DNA of 64,000 bases from Physcia stellaris (GCA_018902385.1 JABSSW010000012.1:186001-250000), one strand, 5' to 3'; numbered from the stretch's first letter, positions 35,619-46,743 are shown. A program made the numbers and translations. Notes: generated from the letters alone by a model not told the origin.

Positions 35619-36641
35619 TCGATCATTGAAGATGGAGACTTTGGTGAGTATCTCATCACGAGCTTTGATTGTGTTTGGTGGATCTATTCTTGACTAGTAA
35701 CGTTGCGCTAACACTCAGCAGTTTTGTTAGACTCTAAAAGCCTCGCTCTCCGTCGTTCGTAAATGAGCTGATTTCATCTAGTGCCACATTGCTATAAAGA
35801 TGCGCATGTATGGGGCTAAACCTTACACGTTAAGCCCAGATGGATTATGGGGTGTGCGATTAGACTCTTCTATGAGTTTCGATGTCCCCATTTACCGTGA
35901 GAGTAGGCCCATATAGTACATACATCGAGCAGTGCGTACACTTTCACTTAGGTTGCAATCTGACATCTGATCTTATCGGCTGGCTGACTACGAAGATAAC
36001 ATAGTCTCTGGCGACTCCCTAGACTATGCTGAGTTCCCTCAGTAAACTGAACACCAACGCTCGAGTTACAAGGGCCTTGATGACCCGAAAAATGTACTAT
36101 CACGGGCCTTTCTCAGTCTACAGCTCCCTCAGAAAGCCTCCCAGAATCCTATTGGTGCGGCCATCAAGACCTTGACTGTATGAGTAATTGCATCTGTAAA
36201 AGGCTTAAAGGTGGCAAGACGAGATAGGGAAAGACATGCTTTCATGTCTTTGGGTTGTACAATTTCCACGGTCACATTAGGAGCAGTATGAAAAGTGTTC
36301 CTAAGACAAAGACTTGGTAAGTCATTTATTGTCTATACCTCGTAGACCAGGATTAGAGACTGTGGTGACCATTCTGAGGCTCTAGGAATTCCCCTTGCAA
36401 ACTCAGCCATCTAACTGCAGAGACAGAAAACCCCAGTACATCTATATCCTGATCTGATCTGTAAGGTACAGAGACTCCCATGTTCTCCATTTATCCACGA
36501 CAAACTCATCCCTTAGGCTGACCGTTCCAATCCGGCTTACCACCCACCTAGCCATCTCCCTACAGTAACGCTTGGATTAGCCATCATTATTTTCAGTAGC
36601 ATCCTCGGGCTTAGACCGAGTCATCAACAGAAGATAGCCTA
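35619..36641. other. Intergenic region
   Basis: About 1.0 kb between a plus-strand and a minus-strand hypothetical gene, so a convergent 3' region. No repeat or gene is evident. Confidence 0.45.
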
Positions 36642-37133
36642 TCATAGGAAGATTAGCAGGAGAAGACTTACCCATACACCCTGCGAGTCACGAAAGATCT
36701 TCAAAGCCCTCCGTTTCCCCTCCTTCAATTCTTTCTTCCGTTCCTTCAGAGATTTTTCGGCCTGAGTAAGGTTGAGAATAATCGGGCCAATATCGCCACC
36801 ATCATTACGAGCACACTCCTTGTGGTGATCGATGTACCAAATCTTCTCTCTGCATTCGTTGATCTCTCGATCATATCTCTCACAAATTTCGTCTTCTCGG
36901 GCCCAGTAGCATTTGCGGCAGAGATCTGGGTTCACCAACGCCATCGTCTCAATTCGATGCCCAAAGCCGCGGCATCTACTCGTTTCTCCGTCCCAACCAT
37001 AGCCACATTGACGGATCTCCTGTTTCAAATTAGCTCTTCTGTCTATGGTCTCTTCCTCCCTTTGAGTAGCTTCCAGTGATAGATTTTGGAAAAAAATCCT
37101 CAAAAAGGGAAGGAAGTCATCGATTCGTAACAC
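36642..37133 (-). CDS. Hypothetical cysteine-containing, helical protein
   Basis: Open frame of 163 residues from the ATG at 37133. The middle has CGYGWDGETSRCRGFGHRIE, then LCRKCYWAREDEICERY and ECREKIWYIDHHKECARN: spaced cysteines and histidines that could bind a metal. A Lys/Glu-rich helix follows. The C-terminus is uncertain: a GTAAGT donor at 36671 joined to the acceptor at 36640 would end the protein a few residues later in a different tail. No family recognised. Confidence 0.42.
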   Translation of the reverse strand: MLRIDDFLPFLRIFFQNLSLEATQREEETIDRRANLKQEIRQCGYGWDGETSRCRGFGHRIETMALVNPDLCRKCYWAREDEICERYDREINECREKIWYIDHHKECARNDGGDIGPIILNLTQAEKSLKERKKELKEGKRRALKIFRDSQGVWVSLLLLIFL

Positions 37134-37732
37134 GTTGACCCCGTGAATGGAACTCTCCTACCTGATGCTTGACATGACCACATTCGTCATAGGACTCGAT
37201 ATAGTGTAGACACATAATGCTCGTGTAAATCTCACGTGACTTGCTAAGATCTGTAGAATAAAGGAGACTTCTCAAGGTTCTTGCAGAGTAACAATAGGCT
37301 GCCTTGATACTATGATTGTGCCTAGTGTAAACCTCCTAAGCTACAATGCAAACAATGCCAATGTCCTGCAACAACGCTGTAACTTGGCGCGTCATCTGGC
37401 GCGGACTTGAAGTGATGACAATCAAGTATAAAGACTCTTTGTTGACTTTGTTCACCGACAAAGCCTCTCAAAGAGCGAAGAGCTAGATACCTTCAACAAA
37501 GCAGGGTAGGGCGTGTCGATGATACTGCGTGGAGTGCTTTGAAGTTCTTTGTAGAGATCGGCTCACGGCGGCACCACATAACATTGCGTCGAGTCCTCGA
37601 GTCATCCACGATTCACTCAGATACAGAAAGTCAAAATCCGGAAAACAAAAGCAACAAACCCAACCACAAAATCTAAATCGTACACTACATCCTCGAGTAG
37701 TTTAAATCTCTACATCCGACAGCAACTTAACC
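37134..37732. other. Divergent promoter region
   Basis: 599 bp between the cysteine-containing hypothetical gene (minus) and the repeat protein gene (plus). Both promoters must lie here. No further gene. Confidence 0.5.
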
Positions 37733-38092
37733 ATGTCCTTCCACCGGCCAGCTTCCCCCAACGCTCTCGCCGACGAGCCAGCAGAATACTTCCGGGAAGC
37801 AACAGTGTCTTCCTCCCACCAGATGACTTTCCACCGCCCCTCTTCACCCAGCGCTCTCGCGGACGAGCCTGCAGAATATTTCCGCGAAGCAGCCATCTCC
37901 TCCCCACAACAGATGACTTTCAACCGCCCCGCTTCGCCTAGCGCTCTCGCAGATGAACCAGCAGAATACTTCCGCGAAGCAATCATCTCCTCCTCGCATG
38001 AGATGACATTCCACCGCCCCGCATCCCCCAACGCTCTCGCAGACGAGCCAGCAGAGTATTTCCGCTCGCCAACCCTCAACTCACCAGACCAA
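37733..38092 (+). repeat. In-gene tandem repeat, 90-bp unit, four copies
   Basis: Units start at 37733, 37823, 37913 and 38003. They are very similar at the DNA level, with most differences at third positions or conservative, so copy number can change by slippage while keeping the frame. Confidence 0.85.
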
Positions 38093-38533
38093 CCAGCAGA
38101 ATACTTCCGCTCCCCCCAATTGCCCTCCGAAGACGAGCCAGAAGAGTATTTCCGCCCCGCCGACCCCGGCAGCCTGGACAACGAAATCCTGTTCCAGCAC
38201 GGCTACCCCGAAAGCCAGTTGGGGATGGACGACATTTACTTCCCTCCCTTCCTGCCCGAACACTCTTCAGCAGAGAACCCACAGCTGGATCAACTCCTGC
38301 AGCCTCTTGCGCTGGAAATGCCACAGGCGCCAGTTGAGCTGGGAGCGGGTATGGAGTTGGATGATGTTCTTGTGGGTACTACCTTCCCTCAGGCGCAGAT
38401 CGAGGGCGTTTATTCTGAGCTGGATGCTAGGCTCTTTACTGCGCTGACGGGGATGCAGATTCCGAGGGAGAATATCCAGTTCGATGCGCCGCAGCAGAGG
38501 CATGATTGCCCGGGGTGTAATTGTGGGCTGTAG
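37733..38533 (+). CDS. Tandem 30-residue repeat protein with DEPAEYFR motif
   Basis: Single exon, 266 residues, start in good context (AACCATGTCC). Four near-identical 30-residue units start at residues 1, 31, 61 and 91; the core is FHRPASP.ALADEPAEYFRE. Two shortened copies follow (DQPAEYFRSP, DEPEEYFRPA). The C-terminal half is acidic and unrepeated, with QLDQLLQPLALEMPQ, and ends CPGCNCGL. No signal peptide or membrane span, so it is intracellular or non-classically exported. The sequence is largely disordered; EYFR could be a short linear motif repeated for multivalent binding (inference). No family recognised. Confidence 0.68.
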   Translation: MSFHRPASPNALADEPAEYFREATVSSSHQMTFHRPSSPSALADEPAEYFREAAISSPQQMTFNRPASPSALADEPAEYFREAIISSSHEMTFHRPASPNALADEPAEYFRSPTLNSPDQPAEYFRSPQLPSEDEPEEYFRPADPGSLDNEILFQHGYPESQLGMDDIYFPPFLPEHSSAENPQLDQLLQPLALEMPQAPVELGAGMELDDVLVGTTFPQAQIEGVYSELDARLFTALTGMQIPRENIQFDAPQQRHDCPGCNCGL

Positions 38534-39243
38534 AAGAATGCCCTTTGGTTGTGTATTTTGCGATTTTTGTAGCTAATGAATTGATGCTTTTTCTGTAAGA
38601 TGTTTGGTTCCCTCTCCCGTAGCAGCGTTCAGACATTTGTGACATTTTGAGCTACACAATGTGCAAAACATACGTACTTGAATAAAGTGAGATCTGCAGT
38701 AGAGCTTCACCTCCATAAAGCAGCGTGAATTTGTTCAGATCCGTACGCTGCGCTGTCAAGAGATGTATGTTTCAAGATGCACAAAGATCGCGGTAGAGTT
38801 GTAGCTAGTAGTGAATATAGCACACTGCGTTAACCGTCACCGTGAAACATCGACGAGCTTAAGGGGCCAAGGAAACCAGAGATTGCTTCAGCGCTCTTCG
38901 ATTTTGGTTGAGTCTCATTCATCCATCTGTGTGACCAAAATCTAGGTCAGTATCCTGAAACCGCCTAATTGACACATGTTCTTTACCATCAATGCTGCCG
39001 AGTCATAATGGATCGCTCTTTGACATGACAACTCTCTTTACCTTATAAAAAAGCCTTTGTTCCTTTACTTTCCTTTGTTCCATTCAAGCAGGTCTTCAAA
39101 TTTCTTCACGGCTCCCGGCTCACGCAACTCTCACTCTCGTACTTTTACCGAAAATCAAACGTTGAACGTTCCCAAACAATTAACCCAACTCCAGCACCCT
39201 CAAAAACCTACAGATCACTCTGTAAACAAAGTCAACACGCAAG
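38534..39243. other. Intergenic region with the promoter of the small secreted protein
   Basis: 710 bp. The final part has a TATA-like TTATAAAA at 39043-39050, about 195 bp before the next start codon. No other gene. Confidence 0.5.
39043..39050 (+). promoter_or_regulatory. TATA box
   Basis: TTATAAAA in plus orientation, at a plausible distance from the ATG at 39244 with a 5' leader of about 160-170 nt. Confidence 0.4.
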
Positions 39244-39645
39244 ATGCGCTTCCTCCTCGCCGCCATAGCTCTTGCACCTACAGCGCTGGCGCTGGCCCTC
39301 CCCGCAGCTCCAACCAACACCCCCTTCGCCGCCCTTGCCTCAGCCATTGCCTCAGTCCGTGCCTCACACCACGCTTCCGCTCACCACACCGTGGCCCCCT
39401 ACGCCTACCTAAACACTGCCCGTGCCTCTCATCACACCCAGACGCACACTCCCACCCGCACCAAGACCTCAGCTCCCCACCCAACCCAGACACAAAGCCC
39501 AGCTGAGTCATTACGTGCGAGCTTGCAGCAGGATGTCGACGCCAAGAAAAACGACCCCAATTGTCCCGGAGGATGGGTCGTATCAAATGACTTGGCCGGG
39601 GTGCCGGTGGAACAATGTAACGGCTGGAAGGTTACCGGTCATTGA
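39244..39645 (+). CDS. Small secreted Ala/Thr/His-rich protein, effector-like
   Basis: Single exon, 133 residues. Strong signal peptide (MRFLLAAIALAPTALALALP). The mature part is low complexity, rich in Ala, Ser, Thr and His (for example ASHHTQTHTPTRTKTSAPHP), a good substrate for O-mannosylation. The only two cysteines are near the C-terminus in DPNCPGGWVV and VEQCNGWKVTGH and may pair. Size, signal and lack of a domain fit a fungal small secreted protein; a role in host or wall interaction is inference. Confidence 0.62.
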   Translation: MRFLLAAIALAPTALALALPAAPTNTPFAALASAIASVRASHHASAHHTVAPYAYLNTARASHHTQTHTPTRTKTSAPHPTQTQSPAESLRASLQQDVDAKKNDPNCPGGWVVSNDLAGVPVEQCNGWKVTGH

Positions 39646-40758
39646 GGCAGTGGAGGTTCTGCGTTTCCAATCTCCTGGAGGCTCTTGACTGCTGTTGGAA
39701 GTTGGTATGCCCCAGGGCTTTGGCAGGGCTAGAACTCTCTTGCATGTAACTAGAACATCCACACCTGGAGTAGATAAACCACCATGCAATACGATTCAGA
39801 CCCCAACAACTGCTAAACCCGATTTTGATCTCCTGTCTATATGCATAATGACCATAGGCTTGATTCACCCTGATCAGCTTATCACTAGGGAAATACCTAA
39901 ACGCGTACAATCGTTGTATGTGGTGGGTTCCTGCGAGATCTCCATTTCGTGCACCTAGGGATCAAACAAAGAGGCAAAGACAAATAGGCAAATATGAAAA
40001 GAGCTCATGAGCTAGTGATTGCAGAAAGAAGAGGGATAAGAAACGAGGAGAAAGATAAGCCTGAAGTATCTCACCGTCTCACAATTGCCCTTTTCAAGAC
40101 TTCAAGGTTTCAAGATCGCTGCGTCTTGTTGAATTGCGGAAAAATCTCTGTGACACCAAAACTAGTCTTGCCAAGGAAGTCGATTACCGTAGTCAGGTTG
40201 CTGAATTAGCTAACATAGTAAAATGAATATTTCAAAAGTTACCCAACAGAGAGTTCAGCTTCAAAGAACGATCCCTACTCCCTGCTTCGGACGGCCATCA
40301 GACACTTCTTCCAATATGTACTCCGTACATGTACCTTGGGAAAATTCCGAATGTCTTGATGCGGACTAGCGCCTTTCGGACGCCAAAAACGCCAAGACTC
40401 CCGACTCGGAGCCTCGGACCTTCCGTCACGTTCATTCTCTCTACCTACCGCCAACGGGAATACCGAACCATTGAACCGTCGGCCACCCACGGCACGTCGT
40501 TTGACCATCAAGCCATGTTGAAGACGTCAAGAAGGCAGCAGCCTGCTGCAACCCCAGGACAACTATATAAAGCCATGGACAGAACCGTTGTTCGTGAGCT
40601 TTTAGACACGAGAATACCTTTCCACGCGCAACACCTTTACATCGAATCACATCACTGTTCCCGACTCTGCCATTCATACCCTAAACCGGATCCGACTACC
40701 ACCTGAACCTCAACTACATCAAATTCCCTTACCATTGTCCAAGACACCCAACAGCCCA
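39646..40758. other. Intergenic region before the monooxygenase
   Basis: 1.1 kb with the monooxygenase promoter near its end. Open frames at 39994-40209 and 40329-40706 lack features. Confidence 0.45.
40564..40571 (+). promoter_or_regulatory. TATA box of the monooxygenase gene
   Basis: TATATAAA, 188 bp before the monooxygenase ATG at 40759. Confidence 0.5.
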
Positions 40759-42045
40759 ATGGCCACCGCCCCAAGAATAGCCATCATAGGCGCCGGCCCC
40801 GCAGGCCTGACACTTGCCCGCCTCCTCCACGTCTCAAACGCCAAAATATCCCCGTCAGTCTACGAGCTCGACGCCTCCCCAACCTCCCGCCCCGACCAGG
40901 GTGGTACTCTCGATCTTCATGACGGCACGGGCCTTGCCGCGCTTCGCAAATGTGGTCTCTGGGACGCCTTCCAGAAGCACGCTCGTTACGAAGGCGAGGA
41001 AAAGATCGTGGCAGATAAGAACGCGACCAAACTCGTGCATATAAAGGGCGGCAACACTCGTCCAGAAATTGATCGCCAGAAGCTGAAGTTTATGCTGTTG
41101 GAAAGCCTGCCTGAGGAATGTGTGAAGTGGGGACGAAAACTGAAGAAGGTGAGCGAGGATGGGAAGCTGAAGTTTGAGGTTGAGGGGAGAGAAGAGGTGG
41201 AAGGCCCATTCGATCTGGTTGTAGGAGCAGACGGAGCCTGGAGTAAAGTCCGAGCTAAGCTGACTGCGGTCAAGCCGGCTTATTCGGGTATCAGTGGCTA
41301 CGAGATGGAGATCCGTGAACCAGCTAAGACGTGTCCGCATGTGGACAAGATGGTGGGGATGGGGGCATACGGTGGCACTTCTGACCGGAAGTTTCTCAAC
41401 GCGCAAAGAATGGGCGATGGTAGTCTCAAGGTTCGCAGCTGGTTTGCCTGTCCTGAGGGTGAAGCGAAGGAGGCTTTGAAGCAGCACGGGAAAAAAGGAA
41501 CGTTGGAGCAAATTTTAAAAAGGTACGACGGTTGGGCGCCGGAGATGACAGAATTCTTTAAGCAAGCGGATCTGGAGTCATTGAGGGAGTGGACGCTCTA
41601 CGAGTTACCGGCCGGCTCCAAGTGGGAGCACAAGAACGGGTTCACACTGATTGGAGACGCCGCGAGCCTGATGACACCATTTAGCGGAGAAGGGGTCAAC
41701 AAAGCCATGAAAGATTCTCTCGAGTTAGCGGAGCTGATTGAGAAGAGCCTGGGCTCGCAAGGAAGCCTCACGCTGGACGAAGCGGTCCTTCGCTATGAGC
41801 AATTGATGTTCCCAAGAGCTGAGAAGCTCCAAAGATTGACGATAGCGAACAAGCAGAATGGCTTTGGACCCGACGCGCCGATTGGTCTCATCACTGGTTT
41901 TATCAAGACAATGGCCAGTGACGAAGAGGCATCGCTCTTAGTCCGACTTTTGGCGTCAGCACCTGTCCTCGCGGCCATTTTCAGTTATTTCTGGATACGT
42001 CAACAAATCGGCTGGGCTGTGCGTACTTGGTGGAGGAGAACTTAG
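40759..42045 (+). CDS. TetX-like FAD-dependent monooxygenase
   Basis: Single exon, 428 residues from the ATG at 40759 (the open frame begins earlier, at a TTG). The N-terminal FAD-binding Rossmann motif is IAIIGAGPAGLTLARLL; the second flavin/NADPH motif is DLVVGADGAWSKVR; the third is GDAASLMTPFSGEGVNKAM. QGGTLDLHDGTGLAAL and RPEIDRQKLKFML are typical of the TetX/aromatic-hydroxylase-like group. It should insert oxygen into an aromatic or polyketide-like substrate using NADPH. The C-terminus is hydrophobic and aromatic (FSYFWIRQQIGWAVRTWW), perhaps a membrane anchor. It stands alone, 28 kb from the PKS; detoxification is as likely as biosynthesis. Confidence 0.88.
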   Translation: MATAPRIAIIGAGPAGLTLARLLHVSNAKISPSVYELDASPTSRPDQGGTLDLHDGTGLAALRKCGLWDAFQKHARYEGEEKIVADKNATKLVHIKGGNTRPEIDRQKLKFMLLESLPEECVKWGRKLKKVSEDGKLKFEVEGREEVEGPFDLVVGADGAWSKVRAKLTAVKPAYSGISGYEMEIREPAKTCPHVDKMVGMGAYGGTSDRKFLNAQRMGDGSLKVRSWFACPEGEAKEALKQHGKKGTLEQILKRYDGWAPEMTEFFKQADLESLREWTLYELPAGSKWEHKNGFTLIGDAASLMTPFSGEGVNKAMKDSLELAELIEKSLGSQGSLTLDEAVLRYEQLMFPRAEKLQRLTIANKQNGFGPDAPIGLITGFIKTMASDEEASLLVRLLASAPVLAAIFSYFWIRQQIGWAVRTWWRRT

Positions 42046-45000
42046 AGCTATGCTTAGAGTTCGACGTACACAAGCGGCATTGTTCGAGCGTCTGGGAAAA
42101 TTTGTGCGTATCTTTAGGGTGTGATCCTATTATCAAATCATTAAGTGGATTTAAACCAGGCTCTGAGCATACCGATCTCTTCCCTCAAGATAACAGTACG
42201 CGGGATTCCATTATTGTAAGCAGAGAGCCCAATGGTAGATTAGTCGGAGGCGGCCATGGAGCTAATACCAGAAACTATGTTATTTCTCGGGCTCACTCTA
42301 AGCAGCAGTCTAAATGAGTTCCAATACCTCATCAGGAATCGCGTCGACACAAGTGGTCTTATGGATCTTCAAAATCATGACGACCTAGATCTCTCTATAG
42401 GTAAGAAAAAGGGGCAAAAGATGATGCATACTCCTCACTAACTAGCTATCTTCTTGCTACACGATGTCTTCACTTCCGAAATCCTCCTAGATCAAAGTTT
42501 CATCACAATCACCTCCTCACAAGCAATAAATAATCTATCTAAACCTTCTCAACCGTCCATCGCCCGTATTCAATATTCTGTTTGGTTGAAGTGCAGCAAT
42601 GGTATCAAGCTCTGAGTTTCACCGTTGAGTATACGAGGTTTGGCTCAACATTGTCTCAGCATCGGCAGGGGATTTGAGTTAGACACGCCGAAAGAGTTGT
42701 AGGTGGCAATTCGCCGAGAACTAAGATAGGTGGAGCAAATGCCCAGAGTTGCCACTACAGCGGCTCGCTTCCGGGAATCGCCGGGCGAAGAATCTGAATC
42801 GCTATGTAGATTGCTCATCTTCGCCATCGCCGATGCAACGCAGCACCTAAACACTCAGCACATCTAACCATCGAAGACCCACAAATATCCTCGTTAATCA
42901 GCCGAGTTCCTAGATGCTCTTACTCGTTACTCAAATAGCGATCCCTAATAGCACCTGCAAGAATGGCGAAGCTAGTCTCCACTCGAGTCGGATACGGCCG
43001 GGAAGGTAGACAGCCCGAATTCAACCAAAACAGTATCCGCATTATCCTCTGGTCATCTCTCATCTCTTAAGTAGCCTGATTTCCTTACCTCCATGCTCTA
43101 TCGAAAACAGAGGCAGTCATGCTCTCTTCTATGGTGGGGCATACAAAGGCGTCGAGTATCTGGTCTCGGACCTGAGGGATACAGCGTTACTCGCTTTCCC
43201 TTAAGATCTTCCCGGCATCATGTCAGCGAGCAGGTCCTGCGATGCCAGCACTCCTCAGGCTTCTCATTGTACTAACCGATGGTATAGAATCTCCGCTCAA
43301 GATCCACTGCCTTCTGCGTTGATTGCCCCAAGCGAGGACGTCTCGGAAATGAAGAAGCGCATGGCGCAGCCTTCATCACCAGCTTCCTTCACACCATTTC
43401 GATCTCTCTCACTGCAGAATGGTCGTTGACGGATGAGTGGCCGATCCGAGGTCCATATAACAATAAGTCAGCCAAAAATACAAAGGCTGACTTCAAGCGT
43501 ACAAATCCAAAGTACAATATAATTTAATTACAAAAACGCAATGCAATGAACTTCCCGCCTCGAGACACCTAAGCAGAATGGGCCCTATTGTCTCTGGGGC
43601 GGTGAAAGAAGATACAAGAGGGATGTACCGACAAGATGATCAAACCGCACTGTGGTGGCAGCTACACAGCGAAGGGCAGAATTATCTCGCCGATTTTGAT
43701 TGATCTAGGGCAGCACTGGGTCCACAAATCTCATTGATTGAGAAGTATGGAGAGTTGAGCCCATAAGAAGTGGTATAAAACCACAATCAAACCCCACTGT
43801 GGTGGGAGTTGCAAAGCGAGGAATTGACCACTCTTCGACTTTGATCCAGGGCTGAGCTGGGAATAGACTAAAGCCCATAAGAAGTGGGATTAAACCCACA
43901 ATATCATTGCTAGAAAAAACATCGCACTTGGGCATGAACAACATGTAACATACATACCAAAGCTGTGAGACAGATCAAAGCTGTTGCAGACATTCCTGGC
44001 CAGTGCAGAGGGAGCACATCGATAGCAGGAGCCTCCAAAGCAGCTTGCTATTTCGGAGCAATCATCCGAAGTAGTAGGTATGCTTATGCCAGGCGAGACT
44101 CTCCAATGCTGGAGGTGTGTCTCTACCCATCTCATCGGGATGTCGTGGAAGAGGGCGAATGGTCGTGGACTGTGTTCGTGATAAGGCTCGCAAGGCTTGA
44201 GATCTGTAGTGGATACCATTAGCAAGGTCCACAGTAGCAGGCCAAGGAGCGACGAGGCCGTGAAAGCGAAGCTGGTCTAGCTATGAGAAGTAACCCATTG
44301 TCATGATTATGCTTAGAGGACTGACTGTCAAGTAGGACCGTTCAACTTGCTGGACCATGGAGGCTGTGGTCAAGGTGATGGAGGAGATGACAGGGTTGAC
44401 GATGGGGCTCAAGGATGTGGACTAGCAGACTTACTCGTCAGCTCGATAGTTCAGCTACGATGACTTCGTCAGAGCTATGCTGCAAACCAGGCTTTTTGGT
44501 TGGTGGTCGATGGGTGGCTGGACCTCTGTAGGCAGGCAGAGGAGTTTGAGTAGAGCAGCAGCATCGAGGATGATCGAAAGGCAACGAGAAGATCGTAGCT
44601 CGAGCGAGATAGCATAAGACACAAGGGATGGAAGACCGAGACAACTCGAAGAGACAATGATGTTTGGATGCAGTGGAAGGATGTATGCTTGGAGTGCGGA
44701 GTGGAGAGTGCGGGAGAAAGAAAAGATGAGGAGGTAAAGACTGTACACACTAACAGCGCTCTGTAGCTTGTTTGCTGATGCTCCACTGGCAGGAGCTATG
44801 CTAGGTACGATCTTTAGGAATCAGGGGTGACGGTGCTTATCTAGGTCATCACTCGCTCCTTCCTCCCATGTCCGGAATCATGATTCTCGACCTGACAAGG
44901 AACACATCGAAGACAGGTCACAGCAAAAGACCTTTGGTATAACTCGCGCTTTATGTTCAGGCAGACTTTGACTCAGGAAACTCACGCATTACCAGAGTCC

Positions 45001-46255
45001 TTGTCCCATACAATAACGCATCGAGGCGTCTACGTCTTGTCCGATCCCGCTTGTGGCCTCTTTACTTCTACGATCATTGTCCTCTCCTTCCTTTCAATAC
45101 CTCACAGTCCAGCGAGGTTTCGCTCAATGCTTTGCTAACATTCTCATTCGACTGAAATCAAGATTGAGTTTTGCGACCACACTAGAATCCATAATGATGG
45201 TCTCAATCAACTATACAGCCTCAAGCAATGATGTTGAAAAACCACGAAAGCAGGACATCACACTTCAATGCAGCATATTATACGATAGTAAGGAATTCTA
45301 ACAACGCAGCTCTATCTACCCTCAACGCCACCAAAACCCTTCCTGGACGATGATCAACGAAAATTCAATCAATCTATGTGGTCTGAGCTTCTAGCAAACC
45401 GCATTCGTCGTAATGCACATACAGCTAGCCACTTACACCCTTGCAAGGCCCGTCACTACAGCTTCTCTTTCCACATAGCCTTACTGCTCAAGGATCCTCT
45501 CATCTTCTCGAGATGTAGGTTAGTTTAGACGCCTGTAGTGGGATTTTCCATGCAGCTGGCGTCCCTATACTCTTACTCGGTCACAATACCGCACATGACA
45601 ATCCTGAACAGAGAGACGGATCTTTAAGCGACATTGGACAGCCAACCAGTGGCGCCAGAGCTAGTTTTGATATGAATCCCTGACATGAAGCACCGGAAAC
45701 GAGGAGAGAAAGCGAAAGGTTGCGTACCGCCGTCAGAATTGCTGACTGATAACATCTCAATGACAATATTGCAAGCTATGTTGATCGAATGTCCACCTAT
45801 TGATCCGATGGACAAACTGTTTCCGTCGGGAAACGTTTCACTTAGACACCGAATCCGTCCCACCGGGGTAATGATTTCCAGCGGATTGCTAAAGAGAAAA
45901 GGGCAATGAGTACGTAGACCTACAGTCCCAGGGTCTACCACAGCCAAACAATCTTCCTTCAGCTGCACATTGCTCCCGCCCTCTCTCGATCATCACATCC
46001 GCTACTGCCAGCATCAAAAGCATCGATGTCGTGAGTCAAGGCTCCCAGTGTCGCTGGCAAACATGACCAATATGGATTGTGCTGAGGATCCGATCCTGAG
46101 CCAAACAACCTGGACTGGAAATTCCTTGATGGAATCGTCCTTTTCGAACGAGCACTTCATATTATGCGCGTAGAATCCGGATTGCCTCCTCTCGATCCTA
46201 ACGTGGACTCAACGCATCACCTTGATATCAGACCGGGCTAAAAACAAAATTCAAA
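42046..46255. other. Long gene-poor tract
   Basis: 4.2 kb without a convincing gene. Many short open frames occur on both strands (for example 42645-42854, 43890-44225, 44455-44748 and 45624-45968 on the minus strand), but none has a domain, a signal peptide with a matching body, or consistent splicing. A diverged tandem repeat lies at 43638-43905. Small lineage-specific genes cannot be excluded. Confidence 0.5.
43638..43905. repeat. Diverged tandem duplication, two copies
   Basis: Copy one (43638-43784) and copy two (43787-43905) share ATCAAACC.CACTGTGGTGG at their starts and CCCATAAGAAGTGG followed by a short ..TAAAACC.ACAAT segment at their ends, with many differences between. It looks like an old local duplication. 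Confidence 0.55.
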
Positions 46256-46374
46256 AACATACAACAGCCAGTATTCGCTGGTGGTCACCCACCCAACTAC
46301 TAATTGGCCGCTAACCAGGTTCTCATGGCCGATCGGACGAGAGGCCGAGCTTTCTGGCTGCTGTGGCCGTATGT
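46256..46374 (-). rRNA. 5S ribosomal RNA
   Basis: About 119 nt. On the minus strand it starts ACATACGGCCAC and ends GCTGTTGTATGTTT, the ends of ascomycete 5S rRNA, which pair as helix I. The internal block TTAGTAGTTGGGTGGGTGAC and CCAGCGAATAC match the conserved 3' half and loop, and CTCGTCCGATC matches the conserved 5' part. A T run follows at once (TTTTTGAATTTTG), a pol III terminator. A single dispersed copy is normal in Pezizomycotina. It looks intact. Confidence 0.9.
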
Positions 46375-46743
46375 ATTAATCATATCTCGTAATTTAGAAT
46401 ATATTCTTGTGCAGACTTGACTTTTCGATTCTTCAAGAGATTGGTAAGTTGCAAATACATACGTTCGCCTTTCTTATGTGTAGGTTAATTAAAGGTATCA
46501 AGTTTATGATCTTGCCTTTTTCGACTCGCCTTTTTCCGTTGGAGTTACCTAGGAAAATAAGGCGGAGTCTTGGTGCTGCTTTCAAGCTTCTGACAAACCT
46601 ATGTTCTTTTTGGTTTAGATGAGTGTAATCAGATCTTCGAAATTAGCAAGCCTGTATATTTACATTACATGACATAAGGTACTAAAATGGCCGCGTCGCC
46701 ATCTTCATGTCTTGGTTCGAAGGCGAAAAAAAAAACAAAAGAG
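46375..46743. other. AT-rich spacer
   Basis: About 370 bp between the 5S rRNA gene and the permease stop codon, AT-rich throughout. No gene. Confidence 0.5.

Noticed and set aside
37702-38181. Minus-strand frame with repeated KYSAGSSARALGEAGR text
   Set aside because: It is the reverse shadow of the 90-bp tandem repeat; the plus strand has the better start context and a non-repeated C-terminal domain.
40575-40706. Upstream open frame of 43 codons before the monooxygenase
   Set aside because: Its ATG is only 11 bp from the TATA box, so it is most likely upstream of the transcription start.
43705-44225. Possible two-exon minus-strand gene joined through a GTATGT...TTTCTAG intron
   Set aside because: The join gives a stop within a few codons, and the second part lies in a non-coding tandem repeat.
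44455-44786. Two overlapping minus-strand frames rich in Ser/Leu
   Set aside because: Neither has a matching splice structure; the hydrophobic text is compositional. A small gene cannot be fully excluded.
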